From Polynucleobacter sp. UBA962 (GTDB taxonomy: Bacteria; Pseudomonadota; Gammaproteobacteria; Burkholderiales; Burkholderiaceae), in NCBI GenBank assembly GCA_002292975.1, contig DBCI01000115.1:3444-9639 (forward strand): 6,196 nt of DNA. Direction: 5' to 3'. Both the position numbers and the translations under genes were made by a program. Below, one piece after another: positions 1-5,732 of the stretch; the stretch's first letter is position 1; each line of letters starts with the position of its first letter. Below the pieces are notes generated by a model. The model searched no databases and was not told where the DNA came from. It saw only the letters and a list, made by a program, of their open reading frames with translations.

Positions 1-507
1 GATGCCACCCAGATCCATTTGTTTGATCGGGGTCGTAAAACGAAGTTTGATCTTCGTGGTCATGCCGTGATTCATACGGCGCCTAATGTGCGTAAAGTGC
101 CTGTTAGTGCAGAGTTCCCCTCAGGGTATCAGCCTATTTGTATTGGTACCACCACCTCCGATCGCATGGAACGATTTACTGAACCTCTTATGAGCGAGTA
201 TGGCGTACGCATGATTGTGGGGAAGGGTGGCTTACGCGAGTCATCGGCAGCAGCATTTACAAAACATGGCGGGGTCTACTTAGCAATCATTGGTGGCACA
301 GCCGCTTTAGAGACCACCTGGATTGATCAGATTGAAGATGTGGATCTCGATGATCTCAATCCAGAGTCACTCTGGAAGTTCAAGATTAATCAGTTTGGCC
401 CACTCTTGGTAGCAATGGATAGCCACGGTGGCAGCATTTATCAAGACGTAAAGGCTGAGGTAGCGACTAATAAAGCAGCGGTACTAAAACGTTTAGGGAT
501 TATGTAG
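1..507 (+). CDS. Class I fumarase / L-tartrate dehydratase beta-type subunit, 5'-truncated by window edge
   Basis: The frame is open from base 1 to the TAG at 505-507 and gives 168 visible residues. The pattern is that of the beta subunit of two-subunit iron-sulfur hydro-lyases (TtdB, or the C-terminal half of class I fumarase), which add or remove water across the double bond of a dicarboxylate with an alpha subunit carrying the 4Fe-4S cluster. Visible family landmarks are DLRGHAVIHTAPNVRK (residues 17-32), the substrate-loop GTTTSDRM (49-56; Thr51 and Arg55 match the conserved Thr and Arg of GPTTxGRM), GKGG (74-77) and a late LWKF...FGPLLVAMDSHG stretch. By recalled alignment to E. coli TtdB (about 201 residues), roughly 34 N-terminal residues lie upstream. 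A TTG at 19 is therefore not the start. The alpha subunit is expected just upstream. The segment DATQIH at the edge differs from the usual RDxxH[KR][KR]. Substrate cannot be assigned from sequence. Confidence 0.88.
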   Translation, partial: DATQIHLFDRGRKTKFDLRGHAVIHTAPNVRKVPVSAEFPSGYQPICIGTTTSDRMERFTEPLMSEYGVRMIVGKGGLRESSAAAFTKHGGVYLAIIGGTAALETTWIDQIEDVDLDDLNPESLWKFKINQFGPLLVAMDSHGGSIYQDVKAEVATNKAAVLKRLGIM

Positions 508-509
508 CC

Positions 510-2231
510 ATGACAAATATTCAAATATTGCAAACCGATATCTTGGTCTTAGGCTCGGGCGGTGCAGGACTCTTTGCAGCCTTGCATGCACATCAAGCTA
601 ATCCTGATCTACACATCACCATTGCCGTAAAAGGACTATTGGGTAAATGCGGGTGCACGCGCATGGTTCAGGGTGGTTATAACGTCGCCTTGGCAGAAGG
701 AGATTCGGTTGAGCGTCATTTCATGGATACGATTGAAGGCGGCAAGTGGTTATCAGATCAAGAGTTAGCCTGGACCTTGGTGACCAAATCGGTTGAACGT
801 ATTCGTGAGCTCGAGAATGAGCTCGGATGTTTCTTTGATCGCAACCCAGATGGCACAATTCATCAAAAGGCATTTGCAGGACAGACCTTTGATCGCACTG
901 TCCACAAAGGTGACCTCACTGGGATTGAGATTATTAATCGCCTCGCTGAGCAAGTATGGGCCAGAGGGATTCATCGCCTGGAAGAGCACCGCGCCATTGA
1001 GTTAATTAAAAGCAAGGATGGCAAAGCACTTGCTGGGGTCTTAATGCTCAATATGCGTACCGGTGAGTTTGTAATGGTGCGCGCAAAGGCTGTATTACTT
1101 GGCACTGGTGGCGGGCCCACGATGTATAAGTACCACACCCCGTCGGGCGATAAAAGTTGTGATGGTTTGGCAATGGCCCTGCGAGCAGGTTTAACACTGC
1201 GCGATATGGAGATGGTGCAGTTTCATCCAACCGGAATGCTCGCTGGTCCTGATACCCGAATGACCGGAACAGTGCTTGAAGAGGGCTTACGTGGTGCGGG
1301 TGGTTATCTACTCAATGGCAATAAAGAACGCTTCATGGGTCATTATGACCCTCGCAATGAACGTGCAACCCGAGACATTGTCTCTCGCTCTATTATTTAT
1401 GAGATGCGCGCAGGACGTGTGACCCCAAATGGTGGCGTCTACATTCAGATGCATCATCTTGGCCCTGATAATGTGCGCAAGTTGTTTAAAGGCATGGTGG
1501 AACGCTGTGCTGATTCTGGGTTTGATCTCGCCAATGATCTTGTGGAGGTAGTTCCCACAGCACACTACATGATGGGGGGTGTGGTGTTTAAAGCCGACAC
1601 CAGTACCGATCTACCAGGTCTCTTTGCTGCTGGGGAAGATACCGGTGGTGTGCATGGTGCTAACCGTCTCGGTGGTAACGGTGTGGCTAACTCTACAGTC
1701 TTTGGTGGTATTGCTGGTGATGCTATGGCGCAGTATGTGATGGGCAAGAGCCACCTAGAGTTCGATCACGAGTCTGTCGAGCAAAGCCTTTCTGCACATC
1801 AAGCACCATTACAACAAGCGCCTGGTGATATTGAGTTTATTCGTGACGAGCTTGCCGACTGTATGTGGGATCAAGTCGGTATCTTGCGGAATCAAGCGGA
1901 CCTAGAGGCAGCTCGTAAGCGTCTTCAAAAACTCCATGAGATGCTACTTTCCATGGGAGTCGGTGAGACCAATCGCGCATTTAATCTAACTTGGCAAGAC
2001 TGGATGAACCTGCGTAATCTCATCCTCGTTAGTCAGTCGGTGGTTGAAGCGGCCTTAGCGCGTGAGAACTCACGTGGCGCACATTATCGGGAAGATTATC
2101 CGGAGGAAGGTGATCTTGATACTTCGTATTTCACGGCGGTGCAGATGAAGGGTGAGCAACTCGTCATTGAGAAATGCCCAGTGACATTTAATATGGTGCG
2201 CCCTGGCGAAACAATCTTAGTCGAAGCTTAA
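510..2231 (+). CDS. Succinate dehydrogenase/fumarate reductase-like flavoprotein, probably with non-covalent FAD
   Basis: A 573-residue FAD enzyme expected to interconvert a saturated acid and its 2-enoic counterpart. The dinucleotide fold opens with GSGGAG (15-20). The active-site set of SdhA/FrdA is present: His239 in QFHPTG, Glu258 and Arg261 in EEGLRGAGG, the proton-shuttle Arg288 in ATRDIVSRS, His352 in AHYMMGG and Arg386 in GANRLGGN. The C-terminal helical domain has the usual NSRGAHYREDYPEEGD (520-535). Two positions are atypical: Cys49 sits where SdhA/FrdA have the FAD-linking His (five residues before QGG), and Glu257 replaces the substrate-contacting Thr of the TEGCRGEGG motif. The lost His implies non-covalent FAD, as in L-aspartate oxidase and AprA. 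It starts two bases after the hydratase stop, with a weak AGGGA site at 495-499, so the two are cotranscribed. No iron-sulfur or membrane-anchor subunit follows, leaving the electron acceptor unknown. L-aspartate oxidase is unlikely, given the hydratase partner. Confidence 0.88.
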   Translation: MTNIQILQTDILVLGSGGAGLFAALHAHQANPDLHITIAVKGLLGKCGCTRMVQGGYNVALAEGDSVERHFMDTIEGGKWLSDQELAWTLVTKSVERIRELENELGCFFDRNPDGTIHQKAFAGQTFDRTVHKGDLTGIEIINRLAEQVWARGIHRLEEHRAIELIKSKDGKALAGVLMLNMRTGEFVMVRAKAVLLGTGGGPTMYKYHTPSGDKSCDGLAMALRAGLTLRDMEMVQFHPTGMLAGPDTRMTGTVLEEGLRGAGGYLLNGNKERFMGHYDPRNERATRDIVSRSIIYEMRAGRVTPNGGVYIQMHHLGPDNVRKLFKGMVERCADSGFDLANDLVEVVPTAHYMMGGVVFKADTSTDLPGLFAAGEDTGGVHGANRLGGNGVANSTVFGGIAGDAMAQYVMGKSHLEFDHESVEQSLSAHQAPLQQAPGDIEFIRDELADCMWDQVGILRNQADLEAARKRLQKLHEMLLSMGVGETNRAFNLTWQDWMNLRNLILVSQSVVEAALARENSRGAHYREDYPEEGDLDTSYFTAVQMKGEQLVIEKCPVTFNMVRPGETILVEA

Positions 2232-2243
2232 ACAGAATTACCT

Positions 2244-2278
2244 AAAAAAATACCCAGCCTAGAAAATTCTAGACTGGG
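2244..2278 (-). terminator. Rho-independent terminator of the Bug receptor gene
   Basis: CCCAG at 2253-2257 pairs with CTGGG at 2274-2278 and CTAGA at 2259-2263 with TCTAG at 2268-2272, with one C/A mismatch between the two blocks and a tight AAAT loop. Read on the minus strand, the stem is followed at once by TATTTTTTT (2251 down to 2243), the classic U-tract. It lies about 60 bases past the minus-strand stop codon. On the plus strand the stem is preceded by the A-run and followed by no T-run, so for the flavoprotein transcript it would at best be a weak bidirectional terminator. Confidence 0.82.
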
Positions 2279-2304
2279 CACCAAGAGATAATTGATTGAT
2301 TGTT

Positions 2305-2322
2305 GCTCAGTAAAAACTGAGC
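2305..2322. repeat. Perfect 7-bp hairpin in the convergent gap
   Basis: GCTCAGT (2305-2311) and ACTGAGC (2316-2322) pair perfectly around an AAAA loop. The hairpin lies 17 bases past the Bug gene stop, before the stronger terminator at 2244-2278. It has no T-run on either side, although a TATTTAATT stretch follows about 10 bases away on the plus strand. It could help end the plus-strand transcript or protect 3' ends; its function is not established. Confidence 0.5.
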
Positions 2323-2338
2323 GCTGCTGAGTATTTAA

Positions 2339-3322
2339 TTAGTTAGCAGTGAGATTACGCGCCTTAATTACTTTCTCCCACTTGGCCAACTCGGAAACAA
2401 TTTGAGTCTCTAACTCCTTTTGGGTATTGAGCACCGGAGTTAAGCTATTGAGCTCTAAACTCTTTTGCATCGCCTCCGATTTCACTGCTTTAATCGCAGC
2501 AGCGTAAATCTTGTCGATAATCAACTTAGGAGTATTGGCGGGAGCCATCAGAGCAAACCAACCTACGTTTTCAAAGCCAGGGATCGAAGCTTCTGCTACC
2601 GTTGGAATATTAGGAAGAGCCGCTAAGCGCTTAGCGCTGGTTACTGCGAGTGCCTTAATCTGACCGCCCTTAATGAAGCCCGTTGAAGCTGGCACGTTAC
2701 ACGCGCAGAAATCAATCTGGCCAGCAATTAAATCACTGAGTGCCGCAGCTTCGCCTTTGTAAGGAATATGGGTTGCATTAATACCGGCTGCCGTAATAAA
2801 GTTCTCACCTGCTAGATGCACCTGACTACCAATACCGGCAGAACCAAAGTTGAGGTTCTTGGTCTTAGCCAGCGCAATTAAATCGTTGAGATTATTAACG
2901 GCTAGCTTTGGATTAACTGAAATAATCATCGGGCCACTAACCAAGGTAGAGATAGGAGCAAAGTCCTTGGCGTAATTAATCGACATCTTCTTATACATAT
3001 GTGGATTAACGGTCAACATACTACCTGAGGCGAGGAGTAGGGTGTAGCCATCAGCAGGCGCTCTTGCTACAGCCTCAGCACCAATATTGCCACCCGCACC
3101 GCCACGGTTTTCAACTACTACGTTCTGACCCAAGATGGGAGCCATTTGCTGCGCCAGGATACGGCCAATAATGTCGGTGGTACCACCAGCAGCAAATGGA
3201 ATCACTAATTTAATTGGCTTATCGGGCCAACTTTGTGCTTGTGCCGGACTAGTAAACCCCAAAGTGGCTAGTACGACGATGCCAAGCACCTTCGTAAAGC
3301 TTCGATAAAAATGTTGGTTCAT
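2339..3322 (-). CDS. Bug/TctC-family periplasmic solute-binding receptor
   Basis: A 327-residue tripartite tricarboxylate transporter (TTT) substrate-binding protein. The N-terminus is a Sec signal peptide: basic residues Arg7 and Lys11, a hydrophobic core VLGIVVLATLGF, then SPAQA with cleavage predicted after Ala29. The mature protein opens with the family hallmark WPDKPIKLVIPFAAGGTTD (32-50) and continues with ENRGGAGGNIGAEAVA (71-86), ADGYTLL (90-96), the IPYKG...ALSDLIAGQID strand-helix (186-204) and LPNIPTVAEASIPGFE (236-251). This gives full family length. An unusual DFCACN (204-209) puts two cysteines where many relatives have MFDN-like residues. An AAGGAG ribosome site lies 7 bases before the ATG. 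No TctA/TctB membrane subunits are in the window. It is divergent from the sulfolactate operon, and C. salexigens takes up sulfolactate by a TTT system. A sulfonate ligand is therefore plausible, but Bug ligands cannot be read from sequence. Confidence 0.93.
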   Translation of the reverse strand: MNQHFYRSFTKVLGIVVLATLGFTSPAQAQSWPDKPIKLVIPFAAGGTTDIIGRILAQQMAPILGQNVVVENRGGAGGNIGAEAVARAPADGYTLLLASGSMLTVNPHMYKKMSINYAKDFAPISTLVSGPMIISVNPKLAVNNLNDLIALAKTKNLNFGSAGIGSQVHLAGENFITAAGINATHIPYKGEAAALSDLIAGQIDFCACNVPASTGFIKGGQIKALAVTSAKRLAALPNIPTVAEASIPGFENVGWFALMAPANTPKLIIDKIYAAAIKAVKSEAMQKSLELNSLTPVLNTQKELETQIVSELAKWEKVIKARNLTAN

Positions 3323-3329
3323 TGCGTAT

Positions 3330-3335
3330 CTCCTT
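3330..3335 (-). promoter_or_regulatory. Shine-Dalgarno of the Bug receptor gene
   Basis: CTCCTT on the plus strand is AAGGAG on the minus strand. It is separated by 7 bases from the ATG whose complement is at 3320-3322. Together with the signal peptide beginning at that Met, it fixes the start. Confidence 0.85.
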
Positions 3336-3355
3336 GTTGATCCTGACGGATTTTT

Positions 3356-3384
3356 ATATTACGAAACTGTTCTCACTCATTTAA
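3356..3384 (-). promoter_or_regulatory. Candidate weak sigma-70 promoter for the Bug gene
   Basis: On the minus strand TTAAAT (plus 3379-3384) and TAATAT (plus 3356-3361) are separated by exactly 17 bases (3362-3378). They match about 3/6 and 4/6 of the sigma-70 consensus, and the spacing puts the start site about 25 bases upstream of the AAGGAG ribosome site. The region is AT-rich, so chance matches are likely. Confidence 0.35.
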
Positions 3385-3390
3385 CCATGT

Positions 3391-3402
3391 TTTTCTAGAA
3401 AA
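3391..3402. promoter_or_regulatory. 12-bp perfect palindrome, candidate operator
   Basis: TTTTCTAGAAAA is identical to its own reverse complement. It sits in the middle of the divergent gap, 5 bases upstream of the candidate -35 of slcC and 6 bases from the candidate -35 of the Bug gene. That position would suit a dimeric regulator controlling both directions. No regulator gene is visible in the window, so the assignment rests on symmetry and position only. Confidence 0.4.
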
Positions 3403-3407
3403 CCCTC

Positions 3408-3436
3408 TTGCGCCCATTCTAGGTCATCTATATGAT
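3408..3436 (+). promoter_or_regulatory. Candidate sigma-70 promoter of the slcC-comC-suyAB operon
   Basis: TTGCGC (3408-3413) and TATGAT (3431-3436) are separated by exactly 17 bases. The -10 matches TATAAT at 5 of 6 positions, the -35 matches TTGACA at 3 of 6. A start site about 7 bases past the -10 would fall at 3442-3444, on the second ATG of slcC (3443), suggesting a leaderless transcript. There is no convincing ribosome site upstream of either ATG; the nearest is an AGGT at 3421. Confidence 0.5.
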
Positions 3437-4378
3437 ATGGATATGTCTGTTATTTTCATCTCAGAGTTTATCTCCCGTCAAGCCCTAGAAACCCTTAAAC
3501 AGGTCCATCAGGTTCTTTATGAACCTGAGTCGTATGCTGACCAAGCCAAACTAGCCTCAGGGTTAATCAATGCCGATGCCTGGATCGTACGCAATCTCAC
3601 CAAAGTAAGTGCTGATCTGGTCCAAGGTGCTAAGCAACTCAAGGTAGTGGGGCGCTTAGGGGTTGGTCTTGAGAACATTGATCTACCTGCATGTGCACAA
3701 GCCAATATCAAGGTTATTCCTGCTACCGGTGCAAACGCCGACTCGGTAGCCGAGTATGTACTGGGTACATCGATGGCACTGATGCGGGCTTATGCACCCG
3801 CTAGCATTGAGACCCTCTCAGGCGCTTGGCCAAGACCCAAATACTCTAAATGCCATGAGATCGCAGGTAACACCTTAGGGATTGTGGGCTTTGGCAGCAT
3901 TGGGAGGGTGGTTGCACAAAAAGCCTTGGCACTAGGATTGCATTGCATCGCCTATGATCCGATGCTGAACGATAAACAAGTGGCACTCCAGAGTGGCACC
4001 GTTCATTTATATCCCTTAGCAGAGATATTAGCCAAAAGCCAAATTGTGAGTTTGCACCTACCGCTATTACCCGAGACCAAAGGATTGTTCTCGGCAAATC
4101 TGCTCGATACGATGCAAGCCGGCGCCTATCTCATTAATACCGCACGCGGTGGCATTGTCGATGAGCACGCATTAGCAGAACGCTTGCGCTCTGGGCGTTT
4201 AGGGGGAGCAGCACTTGATGTCTTTGCAAGCGAACCTGCCAAAGACCTAGCGCACTTCAACGCTGTCCCTAATTTAATACTGACCCCGCACATTGCCGGG
4301 GTCACAGAAGAAAGTAATGAACGTGTGAGCAATATGATTGCCCGCGAAGTGAACGTATTTTTGGAGAACCATTCGTGA
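3437..4378 (+). CDS. slcC: D-2-hydroxyacid dehydrogenase family protein, probable (S)-sulfolactate dehydrogenase
   Basis: A 313-residue cytoplasmic NAD-dependent 2-hydroxyacid dehydrogenase. Residues 1-100 and about 285-313 form the split substrate domain (GRLGVGLENID, 72-82). The middle is the Rossmann domain, with GFGSIG at 151-156 and the coenzyme-ribose Asp174 at the end of the second strand. The catalytic triad is complete: Arg237 in NTARGG, Glu266 in DVFASEP and His285 in LTPHIAG. The family alone would allow phosphoglycerate, glyoxylate or lactate-type substrates. The narrower call comes from context: it overlaps comC and precedes suyAB, as for SlcC of Chromohalobacter salexigens, which oxidises (S)-3-sulfolactate to 3-sulfopyruvate. 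The ATG at 3437 gives MDMSVIF; an in-frame ATG at 3443 gives MSVIFISE and fits both the family's usual N-terminus and the candidate start of transcription, so the protein may be two residues shorter. Confidence 0.85.
   Translation: MDMSVIFISEFISRQALETLKQVHQVLYEPESYADQAKLASGLINADAWIVRNLTKVSADLVQGAKQLKVVGRLGVGLENIDLPACAQANIKVIPATGANADSVAEYVLGTSMALMRAYAPASIETLSGAWPRPKYSKCHEIAGNTLGIVGFGSIGRVVAQKALALGLHCIAYDPMLNDKQVALQSGTVHLYPLAEILAKSQIVSLHLPLLPETKGLFSANLLDTMQAGAYLINTARGGIVDEHALAERLRSGRLGGAALDVFASEPAKDLAHFNAVPNLILTPHIAGVTEESNERVSNMIAREVNVFLENHS
4363..4366 (+). promoter_or_regulatory. Shine-Dalgarno GGAG for comC inside the end of slcC
   Basis: GGAG at 4363-4366 lies 8 bases before the GTG at 4375. 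It supports this GTG as the start and makes translation of comC dependent on, or coupled to, ribosomes finishing slcC. Confidence 0.75.
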
Positions 4379-5385
4379 GTCATTCATTTAATGAGATGGT
4401 GCAACTCGCCTATCAAGGCTTACGTGCTGCTGATATTGCCCATGATGCCGCCGCTGATACTGCACTCTTTCTGGCGCTTGCAGAAGCCGATGGTCTAGCA
4501 TCCCATGGCCTAGCCCGCGTTGCCCAATACGCTGGCCATGCCAAGCATGGTCGCGTAAATACCCAAGCTAAAGCGAAGGTGCATGCTTATAAAGCAGCTG
4601 CGGCCTTAGTGGATGGTCAAGATGGCTTGGCATTCCCCGCCATTAAAACAGCAACCGACCTATCCGTACGCTTAGCAAACTCACAAGGCGTAGGCCTAGT
4701 TGCCATTAAGAACACCCATCACTTTGGAGTTGCCGGGCATTACACCGAAGCAGCCGCACGTGCTGGTTATGTCTCGATTCTTTTGGGTAATACCCCAGCT
4801 GCGATGCCAATGGCGGGTGGCAAGAAAGCACTCTTTGGAACCAATCCACTAGCAGCAGCATTCCCGGTAAAGGGTAAAGACCCATTAGTGATTGATATGT
4901 CTTTGTCTGCGGTCGCGCGTGGCAAATTATTAGTGGCCTCTAAAAAAGGAGAGTCAATTCCAGAAGGCTGGGCATTGGATGCAGAGGGTAAGCCCACCAC
5001 CGATCCAAATGAGGGTCTTAAAGGATTGATGGTTCCGCTCGGTGGTGACAAAGGCGCTTTACTGGCACTCATCATTGAGCTCTTAGCAGTTGGCTTATCA
5101 GGCAGTCAGTTCTCGTACGAGGCCGATACCTTCTTTGCTATGAAAGGCAATAAGCCTCGCCTTGGACAATTACTCATCACCATTGATCCAGGTCTTTCAG
5201 GTCAGGGGATATACAACAAACGCATCGCAGCATTCTTAGCCATGTTGGCGAGCGATGATGGGATTCGTTTGCCCGGACAGCGACGCTTTGCAGTTCGGGC
5301 GCAAGCGATGCGCACAGGGGTCACTGTGAACGATGCGGTCGTACAAGAGATTAAGAGCGGTATTAGTAAGCGTTGGAATAATTAA
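4375..5385 (+). CDS. comC: Malate/L-lactate dehydrogenase (Ldh2) family, probable (R)-sulfolactate dehydrogenase
   Basis: A 336-residue NAD(P)-dependent enzyme of the MDH2/Ldh2 fold, unrelated to the Rossmann dehydrogenase encoded just before it. Family landmarks are SHGLARV (43-49; His44 and Arg48 are the usual substrate-site pair), NTHHFGVAGHY (113-123) with the catalytic His at 115/116, GTNPLAAAFP (155-164), IDMSLSAVARGK (173-184) and PLGGDKGALLALIIELL (221-237) for coenzyme binding. ComC reduces sulfopyruvate to (R)-sulfolactate in methanogen coenzyme M synthesis. Beside SuyAB it would do the same to supply the isomer SuyAB cleaves. The GTG start overlaps the slcC stop in a GTGA (4375-4378), and suyA follows after 26 bases. 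The family also includes malate, ureidoglycolate and 2,3-diketogulonate dehydrogenases, so the specificity is inferred from the operon. Confidence 0.87.
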   Translation: MSHSFNEMVQLAYQGLRAADIAHDAAADTALFLALAEADGLASHGLARVAQYAGHAKHGRVNTQAKAKVHAYKAAAALVDGQDGLAFPAIKTATDLSVRLANSQGVGLVAIKNTHHFGVAGHYTEAAARAGYVSILLGNTPAAMPMAGGKKALFGTNPLAAAFPVKGKDPLVIDMSLSAVARGKLLVASKKGESIPEGWALDAEGKPTTDPNEGLKGLMVPLGGDKGALLALIIELLAVGLSGSQFSYEADTFFAMKGNKPRLGQLLITIDPGLSGQGIYNKRIAAFLAMLASDDGIRLPGQRRFAVRAQAMRTGVTVNDAVVQEIKSGISKRWNN

Positions 5386-5397
5386 TAGTAGTACCTT

Positions 5398-5404
5398 AAA
5401 GGAG
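5398..5404 (+). promoter_or_regulatory. Strong Shine-Dalgarno of suyA
   Basis: AAAGGAG is separated by 7 bases from the suyA ATG at 5412. It is the best ribosome site of the operon. The small lyase subunit may therefore be translated more strongly than its neighbours. Confidence 0.85.
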
Positions 5405-5411
5405 AAAAAGC

Positions 5412-5693
5412 ATGATTCATTTCGTCGTACATGAACCTGGAGATGTTGTGGGAGTCGTCGTAGTAGAAGGCGTCAATTCTGGAACCGATTTAACCGGTTG
5501 GGTAATGGAAGGGGATAGCACCCTCAAGATTAAATCAGAGAGTGATATTCCAATTGGTCACAAGATTGCCTTGCAAGACCTGAAGGTCGGCGATACGGTG
5601 ATTAAATACGGCGTGGATATTGGCAAGGTTGTAGCTCCTATTAAAAAGGGCGAGCACTTGCATGTACAGAACGTGAAGACCAAACGCTGGTAA
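5412..5693 (+). CDS. suyA: (2R)-sulfolactate sulfo-lyase, small (alpha) subunit
   Basis: A 93-residue protein made almost entirely of one SAF domain, corresponding to the N-terminal part of the altronate/galactarate dehydratase (UxaA/GarD) family. Family features are DIPIGHKIALQDLKVGDTV (45-63), IKYGVDIGK (64-72) and a C-terminal GEHLHVQNVKTKRW (80-93). The VHEPGDVVGVVVVEGV opening and the NVKTKRW ending match my recollection of SuyA rather than of sugar-acid dehydratases, which use other N-terminal sequences. SuyA and SuyB together convert (R)-3-sulfolactate to pyruvate and sulfite in the cytoplasm, a beta-elimination of sulfite in place of water. The length is normal for a separate alpha subunit. 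It sits 26 bases after comC and 39 before suyB. Confidence 0.92.
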   Translation: MIHFVVHEPGDVVGVVVVEGVNSGTDLTGWVMEGDSTLKIKSESDIPIGHKIALQDLKVGDTVIKYGVDIGKVVAPIKKGEHLHVQNVKTKRW

Positions 5694-5732
5694 GCCATCT
5701 ACCTCATACATAAACAGAAAGAAAGATAAACG

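Noticed and set aside
19..21. TTG as start codon of the first gene
   Set aside because: The frame is open to base 1, and family alignment continues upstream of this codon, so the real start lies outside the window.
510..2231. L-aspartate oxidase (NadB) or APS reductase alpha (AprA)
   Set aside because: NadB normally sits with nadA/nadC and has STFYAQGG-type and TEALRGEG motifs. AprA lacks the full dicarboxylate-binding set seen here and pairs with aprB.
2291..2302. ATTG tandem triplet in the convergent gap
   Set aside because: Three copies of a 4-base unit in AT-rich spacer are expected by chance, with no sign of a larger repeat array.
3432..3434. Extra ATG just upstream of slcC
   Set aside because: It is out of frame with slcC, overlaps the candidate -10 box, and reaches a stop after about 18 codons with no ribosome site.
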